Assembly: GCA_964614375.1 (NCBI GenBank)
Contig: CAZTLI010000205.1
Span: 1-9,172, forward strand
DNA from: CAZTLI01 sp964614375
GTDB taxonomy: Bacteria; Chloroflexota; Anaerolineae; Aggregatilineales; Phototrophicaceae
DNA length: 9,172 bases
Direction of reading: 5' to 3'
Shown: one piece after another, positions 1 to 6,429 of the stretch
Position numbering within the stretch: position 1 is the stretch's first letter
Layout: every line of letters begins with the position of its first letter
Notes under the pieces: generated by a model
What the model was told of the DNA's origin: nothing
Databases searched by the model: none
The model's input: the letters and a program-made list of their open reading frames with translations, nothing else
Program-made: the position numbers and the translations under genes

Positions 1-566
1 AGATAGGTCAGTTCGATGAGGTGTTCGCCAGCGGTCTCGGCAAAAATTTCCCAGCGCAGAGTCGGGCGCGTAATCAGACCTTCGGGCAGTTCGGGAAAGC
101 GGATGTTGCGCGCGTCTAACAAACTGATGACAACCACCTGTCCACCCGGTTCACGCAGGATGATTTCACTATTGCGTCCACTGAGCAACTGTCCGGTGAA
201 CAGCGTGCCGTCTTCGGTGGTGATTTCGAGGGTTTCGTCCAGATAACGGGACAGCAAGCCGCTGCTGTTAACCAGGTCGAAAATGTAATTCTGTTCCAGC
301 ACGACTGTGCCATCGGGGTCAGTCAGCGACGTGAAGCTGACGGATGTGGGGTCAATGAGTGCGGCGACATCGGTAAAGTCGATGGTGTTCATGCCGGCAT
401 TCAATGTGATAACGCGACGGTCTTGCACCAACGCCGTGCCTTGATTATAGGCCGTGATACTGACGCCGGGGCCGCGTTCGGTGGCGGGTTGTTCGTCCTG
501 TGCTGTGACCAATGATGCACCCATTAGCAGCACAAGTATCAGAGCAAAGAGTGACAGTTTTCGCAT
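1..566 (-). CDS. DUF4139 domain-containing secreted protein, N-terminal part (cut by left edge)
   Basis: The frame is open from an ATG at 566 to the window edge: 188 codons with no stop, so the C-terminus lies outside. Residues 1-22 form a signal peptide (MRK, a hydrophobic core, then VTA before QDEQ), so the product is exported. From about residue 35 it matches, from memory, the N-terminal region of DUF4139 proteins: a YNQGTALV start, DFTDVAALIDPTSVSF, a LEQNY.FDLV segment, and a PELPEGLITRPTLRWE block leading to the start of the DUF4139 domain. This is the form without the coiled-coil DUF4140 domain of the mucoidy-inhibitor type. The biochemical function of the family is unknown. The start is supported by AAAAGGAAC about 6 nt upstream. 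It lies 81 nt downstream of the four-repeat protein, behind a weak hairpin, so it may be co-transcribed or have its own promoter. The family call is fairly sure; the role is unknown. Confidence 0.82.
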   Translation of the reverse strand, partial: MRKLSLFALILVLLMGASLVTAQDEQPATERGPGVSITAYNQGTALVQDRRVITLNAGMNTIDFTDVAALIDPTSVSFTSLTDPDGTVVLEQNYIFDLVNSSGLLSRYLDETLEITTEDGTLFTGQLLSGRNSEIILREPGGQVVVISLLDARNIRFPELPEGLITRPTLRWEIFAETAGEHLIELTY

Positions 567-582
567 TCGATTGTTCCTTTTC

Positions 583-595
583 TCTATACACTATA
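583..595 (-). promoter_or_regulatory. possible -10 region upstream of the DUF4139 gene
   Basis: Reading leftward, TATAGT (595-590) is followed at once by TATAGA (588-583). Both resemble a -10 box and lie just ahead of the ribosome binding site of the gene starting at 566. No convincing -35 hexamer is present at 16-18 nt, so this is tentative. The same TTTATAGT string precedes the small gene at 6158-6421. Confidence 0.25.
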
Positions 596-606
596 AATCC
601 TGAAAT

Positions 607-631
607 GGGGCGTACCCGGCAGAGACACCCC
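607..631 (-). terminator. weak terminator-like hairpin after the four-repeat gene
   Basis: A 7-bp stem (GGGGTGT with ACGCCCC, one G-U pair, on the minus transcript) encloses an 11-nt loop and starts 16 nt after the stop codon of the four-repeat gene. It is followed only by ATTTC, so the U-tract is poor. It could be a weak or partial terminator, or simply a 3'-end stabilising hairpin before the DUF4139 gene. Confidence 0.4.
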
Positions 632-647
632 TTTGCAACCAATAACC

Positions 648-2066
648 TTAGACATCGACTTCCACAACAAGGCCGTTGACATCTATGCGATAGCGTCCGG
701 CGTTGAATGTGCCTTGCAGGTCGATTTGCAATGTGAAGGGGGTGATGACCGCCGGACATGCAATTCCAATCGGCATCTCGCGGAAAATTTCGACAAATAC
801 CGTGTTACCGACCATACGCTGCTCAACGATTGTCGGGAACGAACAACCATCGCCATGATACCCGGACACCGTGATGAACAGTGCCGCAGGATAGGGCGCA
901 AAGGTTGGATGCCGGCCCACGATGACACTCTCGATTTGTGCATAGGCGCGGAATGTGCCGTCGGGCGTGGGTGGTGGCGGCAGGGGTGTGACGACGGGCG
1001 GCGGACTGCCAAAATCCACGCGACTGATATGGTCGTTCACCTGCACAGTAAAGCGTCCACCCGTGAATGCGCCGTCAATGCGTATCGTCTCTTCATACGG
1101 CAGAATGATACGCGGGCAAGCCATCGCGGGTGACATCACGCTGAAAATCTCGATTTCAATGGTCGTCGCGCTGATATGCTGGCGAACATAAACAGGGACA
1201 TCACAGCCTGTTGTGCGCTGACCACTCACCTGTAGTGACAATTGCATCGGGAACGACTCCATGATCAGTGCTTGCACGTCGGTTACATCTACATTAAACC
1301 GCACGACTTCCATGACTTCGATTGTGGAATCGGTCTGAATCTCCAAACCGAGCAGATAGTCATTGACTTGAACGACATAACTGCCTGGCGACAATGGCTG
1401 TGTGAGAATGATGGTCTCTTCATAGGGCACATATGTGGCAGAACAATCGACCACAATTGGAATTTCAAGGTAGATGTCTATCGTGATGAGGTTGCCGTCG
1501 CGCGCTTGTCGTATCCACGCAGGGAAGTCGCAGCCATCGGGATGATACCCAGTGACATGCAGGGCGAGTCGCGTCGGGTCTGTCGGCAGGACTTCAACCG
1601 TCACTGATTCGATGACAGTTTCGGCGCGGTAGTAGTTATTGACTGTCGTATCTTCGGGGATAACGCCGCTGCCGGGATCAAAGCGCACCGCTTGATTATT
1701 CACAGCGACTGTGTAGGTGATGCCTGCTTCAAAGTCGCCTTCCAATGTGATTGTGCCTTCGTAAGGGCGTTCTCCACCGATGCAGCGTACATTGGGCGGC
1801 ACATCGCGATAGATGGTCACAGTGATATGTGTGCCTGTGCGTTCCTGCGCGACCATCACCGGGAATTCACACAGGTCTTGCTGATAACCGATGACATATA
1901 GGCTGACCTGTGGCGGGTCAGTCAAGCGAATTTCGACATTGACCGTTTCAATGACGAGGGGTAGGGCAGTCGGGCCGGGTTCATCCTGTGCGCGCACAGT
2001 CAGACTGCCAAACAGCGTCCCAATCAGCATGAGCAGTATCATGCCCAGCATATTCCAGCGTTGCAT
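648..2066 (-). CDS. secreted protein with four tandem Cys-pair beta-rich repeats
   Basis: A complete 472-residue protein that I do not recognise as a named family. Residues 1-26 are a signal peptide (hydrophobic LGMILLMLIGTLFGSL, then VRA before QDEP). The mature part is four repeats, at about 38-130, 148-244, 253-352 and 374-472. Each follows the pattern GY-x(3-4)-GC-x-FP (with some variation), a Q, alternating hydrophobic strands, (M/I/V)P-x(4)-C, then PYEETI, and ends in G-x-Y-x-V-x-VN. Each repeat holds exactly two cysteines (66/95, 179/208, 288/317, 408/437), always 29 residues apart, and there are no others. A disulphide within each repeat of an extracellular beta-sandwich is the natural reading. 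A proline-rich linker (about 355-368) precedes repeat 4. Repeat 3 is the most divergent (GQ for GY, VP for FP). There is no C-terminal membrane anchor. The start has GGAGA upstream with an 11-nt spacer. A binding or adhesive role is only a guess. Confidence 0.85.
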   Translation of the reverse strand: MQRWNMLGMILLMLIGTLFGSLTVRAQDEPGPTALPLVIETVNVEIRLTDPPQVSLYVIGYQQDLCEFPVMVAQERTGTHITVTIYRDVPPNVRCIGGERPYEGTITLEGDFEAGITYTVAVNNQAVRFDPGSGVIPEDTTVNNYYRAETVIESVTVEVLPTDPTRLALHVTGYHPDGCDFPAWIRQARDGNLITIDIYLEIPIVVDCSATYVPYEETIILTQPLSPGSYVVQVNDYLLGLEIQTDSTIEVMEVVRFNVDVTDVQALIMESFPMQLSLQVSGQRTTGCDVPVYVRQHISATTIEIEIFSVMSPAMACPRIILPYEETIRIDGAFTGGRFTVQVNDHISRVDFGSPPPVVTPLPPPPTPDGTFRAYAQIESVIVGRHPTFAPYPAALFITVSGYHGDGCSFPTIVEQRMVGNTVFVEIFREMPIGIACPAVITPFTLQIDLQGTFNAGRYRIDVNGLVVEVDV

Positions 2067-2135
2067 AGTTGATGTTTCTCCATCTCAATTAGCGAACCTG
2101 TTTATATGACGATAAAGCCGAAGATTTTGTTCCCG

Positions 2136-2173
2136 GAAAACAAAAGTCCCGCTACGATTTGTGCAGCAGGACT
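2136..2173 (-). terminator. intrinsic terminator after the second lipoprotein gene
   Basis: On the minus transcript AGTCCTGCT (2173-2165) pairs with AGCGGGACT (2153-2145), giving a 9-bp stem with one G-U pair and an 11-nt loop. It is followed by TTTTGTTTTC. It sits 27 nt after the TGA of the lipoprotein gene and before the four-repeat gene, and so separates the two units. Confidence 0.75.
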
Positions 2174-2199
2174 CGATCTTGTGGGGTGTCGTCAAATCA

Positions 2200-2757
2200 T
2201 CAGGGAATTGGCAATTCACGGAAGCCACCGCGCACTGTCGCGCTGCCGCCGCTGTCATTATTTGCGGTGAAGTTAAAACTGGCGGTGATGGTGTTTTCCA
2301 GGACGACAAAATTGATCGTCCCACTCACACCAACCGAGAAACGGTCACCTGATTGCGGGGATGTGAGCGAGAATAAGCCCACAGCAAACGGCGCTTCCGG
2401 GCTGACCTGTGTTTCATAGGCTTGCAGGGAATAATCGCCACTTTCTGGCACACCATACAGATGCAGCACAACTGAATAACCCGATGTCGCGTCTGTCAGC
2501 GCCAATTCATACACCCCATCCGCCAGCGGTTGATAGGTATACGTCGCCAGAGAGGTCGAAAACGATGCGCCACCACTCACATCTAAAAAGAATGCCCCCT
2601 GTTCGAGCGACTGCACATCTTCTGGAATTCGGACAACAGGTGTCCCATCGCCGCCTGATGTATTGGCTTCTGGAACAGGGGGTTCACCACCACCGCAACC
2701 CGTTAATGCCAGCCCCAGACCAATCACCATACCCATGATGCTGATATACCGTTTCAT
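2200..2757 (-). CDS. lipoprotein, paralogue of the adjacent upstream lipoprotein
   Basis: A 185-residue protein, family not recognised. I place the start at the ATG at 2757: it gives a canonical lipoprotein signal (MKRY, hydrophobic core, lipobox LTGC with Cys21) and has AGGGATGGG just upstream. A longer open frame to 2946 would add 63 residues before the signal and overlap the preceding gene, which is implausible. After Cys21 comes a GGGEPPVPE tether, then an all-beta domain with segments such as DVSG, ATYTY, YELAL, YSVVLHLYG and GDYSL, ending in VSGTI, ASFNFTANN and a final GGF. Cys21 is the only cysteine. These landmarks recur in the same order in the protein at 2831-3361, so the two look like a tandem duplication. 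It should be anchored on the outer face of the membrane by the lipid on Cys21. It lies 73 nt downstream of its paralogue with no clear terminator between, so co-transcription is likely. The role is unknown. Confidence 0.85.
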   Translation of the reverse strand: MKRYISIMGMVIGLGLALTGCGGGEPPVPEANTSGGDGTPVVRIPEDVQSLEQGAFFLDVSGGASFSTSLATYTYQPLADGVYELALTDATSGYSVVLHLYGVPESGDYSLQAYETQVSPEAPFAVGLFSLTSPQSGDRFSVGVSGTINFVVLENTITASFNFTANNDSGGSATVRGGFRELPIP

Positions 2758-2830
2758 TAGCCCATCCCTATAGGATATATGCTGAATAATCTTCTTTAGC
2801 ATAGCCGGAAATGGGTCGGAAGTCCAAGCC

Positions 2831-3361
2831 TTAATCGGTTCGGATGACATCGGTGAAAGTGCCGGTGACAGTGATGCGCTGTGCATCGACATTTTCGGCA
2901 GTGAAGGTGAAGCTGCCGCTGATCGGAGTCTGACCGATTTCTGCATCGAGCGTGAGCGTGCCCGCTACATTGACGGTAAAGGGGGCGGTACGCGCCGCTC
3001 CGACAACAGCGACATTAATACCCACGAGATCTTGCGGACGCAGAACCGTGGCCACAATCGGATGTTCGCCCGCTTGTACCCCGCGTGGAATGAGAAATGC
3101 AACACGATAATCGCTGTCACCATCTTGCAGCAGCAGTTGATAGGCATCGGAATCCTGCATGAACCAGTACGTGGCGAAACCCGGCGTCACCCGGTCTTCA
3201 TCAATATCGCCAGTAACTGTCACCTCGAAACGCTCGCGGTTCAAGCCGATGCCCGTCGCGGCGACAACCGTTCGGGTCGCATCGCGTCCGGCGGCGCTAC
3301 AGGCCGACACAACCAGCAGAATGAATAGTCCAGCGACCAGTGACCGAACACGCAGCGTCAT
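2831..3361 (-). CDS. lipoprotein, first of a tandem paralogous pair
   Basis: A 176-residue protein, family not recognised. The ATG at 3361 is chosen because it yields a lipoprotein signal (MTLRVRS, hydrophobic core, lipobox VSAC with Cys21) and has AAGGA 11 nt upstream. The open frame to 3571 would add 70 residues of non-signal sequence across the upstream terminator. The mature part is all-beta: FEVTVTG, ATYWF, YQLLLQDGDSDYRVAFL, GEHPI, then FTVNVAGTL, SGSFTFTAEN and VTGTF. The order and spacing match the neighbouring lipoprotein at 2200-2757, most clearly in the last 45 residues (F-x-V-x-V-x-GT, later SFxFTAxN, then GxF). Cys21 is the lipid-attachment residue in both. It follows a terminator of the VWA gene, so it probably starts a new transcript that also carries the second lipoprotein. 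An inverted/direct repeat lies in its leader. Membrane-anchored and extracellular; function unknown. Confidence 0.85.
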   Translation of the reverse strand: MTLRVRSLVAGLFILLVVSACSAAGRDATRTVVAATGIGLNRERFEVTVTGDIDEDRVTPGFATYWFMQDSDAYQLLLQDGDSDYRVAFLIPRGVQAGEHPIVATVLRPQDLVGINVAVVGAARTAPFTVNVAGTLTLDAEIGQTPISGSFTFTAENVDAQRITVTGTFTDVIRTD

Positions 3362-3399
3362 AGCTTTTATATTCCTTGTGTATTCACACGCATCCATAC

Positions 3400-3425
3400 C
3401 ATAACACAGCATAACGCAGGTTATG
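3400..3425. promoter_or_regulatory. operator-like repeat upstream of the lipoprotein pair
   Basis: Two direct 10-mers, CATAACACAG (3400-3409) and CATAACGCAG (3410-3419), sit one helical turn apart. They are followed by GTTATG (3420-3425), the exact inverse of CATAAC, so 3410-3425 is a perfect 6-4-6 inverted repeat. The block lies 39-64 nt upstream of the ATG at 3361, where a repressor or activator would bind. No regulator is identified. Confidence 0.35.
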
Positions 3426-3497
3426 ACCATTGTGCAGAGAAAATCGCAAAATATGTGCCATATTTCACAATGAGATGTGTCGAACGTCTGATGAATC

Positions 3498-3526
3498 AAA
3501 ACAGGGCAATCGGTGGACTGCCCTGT
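3498..3526 (-). terminator. intrinsic terminator after the VWA gene
   Basis: A perfect 8-bp stem (ACAGGGCA with TGCCCTGT) with a 10-nt loop lies 22 nt after the stop codon of the VWA gene. On the minus strand it runs into TTTT then GATTC. This is a good stem with a short U-tract. It separates the VWA gene from the lipoprotein pair. Confidence 0.7.
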
Positions 3527-3548
3527 CATTGTTCCGGGATATGAAAGA

Positions 3549-4985
3549 TTATTCCGCACGCCAAGCGGCAATTTCGGTCACGATGAGCCGCAGCACCAGA
3601 TCATCTAATGATTCGACAGTGAAATTCTCACCACCCGCTTCCAGGTCTGGACGTTCGTCACCGGGTCTGCCGGGTTGACCACCTTCGTAAGTCAGGAAGA
3701 TGAAATTGCCCATCGTATACTGCGCGATTTGCCGGAAGACATACTCACCCTGTGCGTCAAGCCCACTGGACGCGATGGGATGAATTTTGATGCCACGTCG
3801 TGCGGCCTCGACCATTTCCTGGGCATAGTCGTCGTCATCCTGATAGTCGAGATGCGGCGGCGCATCGGCAACAAGAAAAATCATCTGGATTGCATCGCCA
3901 CCACGCCATTCGACCTCGTGAATAGCGGCATGAATACCTTCATTGAGCGCTTCGGCATAATCACCGCCGCCTGAAGCCTGCACACGATTCAACGCCGCTT
4001 GAAAATCGTCTACGTTGGGCGTGAAGTCGCACGATTGCACGACGAAGTTATCGGTGCGGTCCCGATAAATCACCAGCGCATAACGCACATCCACATCCGC
4101 AGGCAGCGCGGCGATTTGCTCGGAAATGGCGAGGATGTTGGATTGCATCTGGAAGATTTCATCGCCCATACTGCCTGTCGCATCAATTAAGAACAACACA
4201 TCAAGGCGCACTGTGTCGCCGCTGCGTTGATAGTCCTCAAGCACAACATCCCACGATGCCTGTCCGCCCCCGTGTTCTAGCGTGAATTCGGATTGCACAT
4301 CGCCCTTAGAAACGACCACACGATAACTATCGGTTGTGACAGCGACTGCGTTCGGGAAAAACAGGGTTTGACCGTTGGCATAGGTACGCGAACTGCTGAC
4401 CAGCGTATCGCCTGCATACACTTCCACACGCGCCCCCAGTACGGGCAGTCCCTGTCCATCAATCACATGAATGATGTGCCGTCCGGTGACATCGACATCG
4501 TGTACGTCAATACCTGTCTCGGAAAATTCGCGGCGATAAAGCAGGAAGTTGTCCCAATCGGCATTGTCGTTGATCTCACCCGCGTTGAGCGGCATATTTG
4601 CCTGTGTATTTTCGCTGCGGGGTGAACTCGCATCGGGCACGGTTGCATCAACCGCATCATCAGTATCGCGTTCTGTTGTGGACGTGGTATCTGCTGGTGC
4701 GGGCGGTGGTGCGCCACCGGCTGCATCGCCACCGCCACCACCGCCGCCACCCACAGCGGGTTCTTCCGCCGCCATATCTACCGCTGCTACCCCCGCTTCA
4801 CCTTCCATCACAACGCTGGTGACTTCGGGATTGATGCAATCGGCATAGGTATCGCCCTGTGCAGCGGCGGATTGTATGCCAGAGTTATGCCCTCCCCCAT
4901 CTGGCAGTGCCTGCGAAACCCGATTGTCACTTCCCATGAATAGTAATAACACTACTGCTAGTAACATGGACATGGATATTTTCAT
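3549..4985 (-). CDS. secreted von Willebrand factor type A (VWA) domain protein
   Basis: A 478-residue exported protein. Residues 1-26 are a signal peptide (MKISMSMLLAVVLLLF, then VSQA). Residues 27-145 are low complexity: eight consecutive glycines at 79-86, then Ala/Pro- and Thr/Asp/Ser-rich, probably a flexible spacer. Residues about 160-250 look like a small beta-sandwich of the carboxypeptidase-regulatory type (GRHIIHVIDGQGLPVLGARV). Residues about 260-470 are a VWA domain: FLIDATGSM carries the metal-ion-dependent adhesion site (MIDAS, Asp268-x-Thr-x-Ser272), with GGGD at 339-342 and VADAPPH at 372-378, both typical of this VWA subgroup. Such domains bind protein ligands through a bound divalent metal. 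No membrane anchor or sorting signal is visible at the C-terminus. AGGGGA lies about 9 nt before the ATG. It is flanked by hairpins on both sides and so is probably transcribed alone. The ligand is unknown. Confidence 0.9.
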   Translation of the reverse strand: MKISMSMLLAVVLLLFMGSDNRVSQALPDGGGHNSGIQSAAAQGDTYADCINPEVTSVVMEGEAGVAAVDMAAEEPAVGGGGGGGGDAAGGAPPPAPADTTSTTERDTDDAVDATVPDASSPRSENTQANMPLNAGEINDNADWDNFLLYRREFSETGIDVHDVDVTGRHIIHVIDGQGLPVLGARVEVYAGDTLVSSSRTYANGQTLFFPNAVAVTTDSYRVVVSKGDVQSEFTLEHGGGQASWDVVLEDYQRSGDTVRLDVLFLIDATGSMGDEIFQMQSNILAISEQIAALPADVDVRYALVIYRDRTDNFVVQSCDFTPNVDDFQAALNRVQASGGGDYAEALNEGIHAAIHEVEWRGGDAIQMIFLVADAPPHLDYQDDDDYAQEMVEAARRGIKIHPIASSGLDAQGEYVFRQIAQYTMGNFIFLTYEGGQPGRPGDERPDLEAGGENFTVESLDDLVLRLIVTEIAAWRAE

Positions 4986-5058
4986 GAGTAGGTCCCCTAT
5001 TATTGGCTGTCGTCATGTGTAAGGACGTTCGACAAGGCGATATTGTTCCACAACAGCA

Positions 5059-5084
5059 AACGAGGATACCACCGTATCCCCGTT
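5059..5084 (-). terminator. strong hairpin after the esterase gene, probable terminator
   Basis: On the minus transcript AACGGGGATAC pairs with GTATCCTCGTT: 11 bp with one G-U pair and a 4-nt loop (GGTG). It starts 30 nt after the esterase stop codon. The following bases (TGCTGTTG) are only partly U-rich, so it could be a terminator or a 3'-end stabilising structure. Confidence 0.55.
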
Positions 5085-5114
5085 GAAATTTGTTATCCGT
5101 GTACGCACTGCCTG

Positions 5115-6077
5115 TTATTCGGCATTTTCCTGTGGAAATGGATGCCGACTGAAAAAGTCCCACATCGCTTCGCTGGCGTCAATGTCCTGCGTGGTATAAC
5201 CCAGAAAGAAATCCAGCGCACGGGTGCTGCCGGGCCATGTATGTCCGCCACCCGCTATGGTGTACAGAATCACATCGGCGTCGGCATCACATCCCGTGTA
5301 ATGAACACCGCTGACATCGCCGTTGGTTGGAACGCTTTCGGGCAGGTCATCACAACCATTACGACTCGCCCAGTCCGCCGCCCATGCTTCTATAGGCGGC
5401 AAAATGATCCCCGCGCTGCCGCCCGCATACGGCACAATCGAGTCATCCGTGCCATGAAAAGCAATGATCGGAATGGGTCGTGCTGGATGGCAACCACCCT
5501 CTATGGGACTGTAGGCCCCTGCCACTCCGCCAATCGCCGCTACACGGTCAGCCAGTTCACAGGCAATGCGATTACTCATCCCCCCACCGTTCGACATGCC
5601 ATTGACGAAGATACGAGCCATGTCGAGGCAAAATTCATCTGCCATTGTGTCGATGATGGCGTTGATAAAACCCACATCATCGGCATTGTTCTCACCACCA
5701 AGGCGGAAGCTGCCGGAATTCCAGCGTGCGGGCGACTGCGTGCCCTGTGGATAAATCATCAAGAAACCGTGTTCATCTGCGAGGGCATTCCAACCCGTCA
5801 AGAACACCTGCTGGCGGGATGTCGATGCGAAACCGTGCAAACTCATTACCAGTGGCGCGGGCGTCGTCGGGTCATAGTTGGGCGGAATATACAGCAAAAA
5901 TGTCCGCGACAGGCCATCGTATTCAAGTGTGCGCTCGACCTGTTCGCCAATGCCCTCGATGGTACGCGGCTCGCAAACAGCAGTATCGCCGCCATCCTGT
6001 GCATGGACAACGGCGATACTGGAGATAATGACGGTTAGAGTTAGAATGAATGGGTACAGCAAACGATGATTGTCCAT
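5115..6077 (-). CDS. exported esterase, PHB-depolymerase / feruloyl-esterase-like (LpqC type)
   Basis: A 320-residue alpha/beta hydrolase. The ATG at 6077 is preferred: GAGGA lies 5 nt upstream, and the signal peptide starts there (MDNHRLLYPF, hydrophobic core, VVHA before QDGG). The ATG at 6119 would add 14 polar residues. In the numbering from 6077: SLHGFA (79-84) is the oxyanion-hole segment; GMSNGGG (160-166) holds nucleophile Ser162; HGTDDSIVPY (208-217) should hold the catalytic Asp (212); and GGGHTWPG (276-283) holds His279. These fit the esterase PHB-depolymerase family, which cleaves polyester or hydroxycinnamoyl/acetyl esters on polysaccharides outside the cell. The six mature-region cysteines fit an exported protein with disulphides. 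The family's true substrate cannot be read from the sequence. It lies 80 nt downstream of the small gene and upstream of the VWA gene, with a hairpin after it. Confidence 0.9.
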   Translation of the reverse strand: MDNHRLLYPFILTLTVIISSIAVVHAQDGGDTAVCEPRTIEGIGEQVERTLEYDGLSRTFLLYIPPNYDPTTPAPLVMSLHGFASTSRQQVFLTGWNALADEHGFLMIYPQGTQSPARWNSGSFRLGGENNADDVGFINAIIDTMADEFCLDMARIFVNGMSNGGGMSNRIACELADRVAAIGGVAGAYSPIEGGCHPARPIPIIAFHGTDDSIVPYAGGSAGIILPPIEAWAADWASRNGCDDLPESVPTNGDVSGVHYTGCDADADVILYTIAGGGHTWPGSTRALDFFLGYTTQDIDASEAMWDFFSRHPFPQENAE

Positions 6078-6157
6078 CTTGTCCTCGCTTGATTTGCAGT
6101 TTCTCCCGCTAGCATACACGAGGTATTTAGAATCTCTGTTATTGCGTCACGCGAATG

Positions 6158-6421
6158 TTAGTCTAAATCGGCGATCCAGCGACCCTGCGGCTTGAGGATC
6201 GGCGGATAGGCGCGACGTTCTAAATCCACTTCAATCAAAAATTCCGGTAGGATAGCATAGGGTGTGGTACTGACCAGTTCACAATCGGTATGGATGGCGG
6301 CGCTTTGACCGGGGCTGAGAATGAAGTATTCGTCTTTATTATGGTCAAGCCAGATGAGATATTCACGGGTGGTGTTGTGATATTGAGTAGCTGCCACGAT
6401 AAATTCCTCTGATGAGTTCAT
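6158..6421 (-). CDS. small hypothetical protein (87 aa, or 79 aa from an internal GTG)
   Basis: An open frame of 87 residues that I do not recognise. It has no signal peptide, no membrane segment and one cysteine. It is fairly acidic and aromatic, with a strand-like centre (EYLIWLDHNKDEYFILSPG) and a Pro-rich C-terminal part (RAYPPILKPQGRW). The ATG at 6421 has no Shine-Dalgarno sequence: it directly abuts a -10-like TTATAGTATA. Inside the frame, AGAGGA stands 7-8 nt before a GTG at codon 9 (6397), so the true start may be that GTG, giving 79 residues (6158-6397). It sits between the pdh terminator and the esterase gene, with no clear terminator before the esterase, so the two could share a transcript. 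That it is a real gene is likely from frame length and spacing but not proven. Confidence 0.6.
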   Translation of the reverse strand: MNSSEEFIVAATQYHNTTREYLIWLDHNKDEYFILSPGQSAAIHTDCELVSTTPYAILPEFLIEVDLERRAYPPILKPQGRWIADLD

Positions 6422-6423
6422 AT

Positions 6424-6429
6424 ACTATA
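6424..6429 (-). promoter_or_regulatory. possible -10 box for the small gene
   Basis: TATAGT inside TTTATAGTATAT lies in an AT-rich stretch, directly before the ATG at 6421. If used, transcription would start within the first codons, which fits translation from the internal GTG at 6397. The best -35 match is weak (TTTCAT at 17 nt). Confidence 0.25.

Noticed and set aside
2758..2830. CCTATAGG palindrome between the two lipoproteins as an operator
   Set aside because: Only 8 bp are perfect and it overlaps the ribosome binding site region; too short to support a call.
2758..2946. A 63-residue N-terminal extension of the second lipoprotein
   Set aside because: It overlaps the 3' end of the preceding lipoprotein gene and would bury the lipobox signal; the ATG at 2757 has a ribosome binding site and gives a proper signal.
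3362..3571. A 70-residue N-terminal extension of the first lipoprotein
   Set aside because: It would read through the VWA terminator and overlap the end of the VWA gene; the lipoprotein signal starts cleanly at 3361.
4727..4752. GCC/ACC-rich run as a possible simple-sequence repeat or phase-variable tract
   Set aside because: It encodes the Gly8 run of the VWA spacer with mixed glycine codons and changes by whole codons, so it would not switch the reading frame.
5043..6038. A 331-codon open frame on the plus strand opposite the esterase
   Set aside because: It is a shadow of the esterase codons: it has no domain, an unusual His/Arg/Ile-rich composition and no ribosome binding site, while the opposite strand has an intact catalytic triad.
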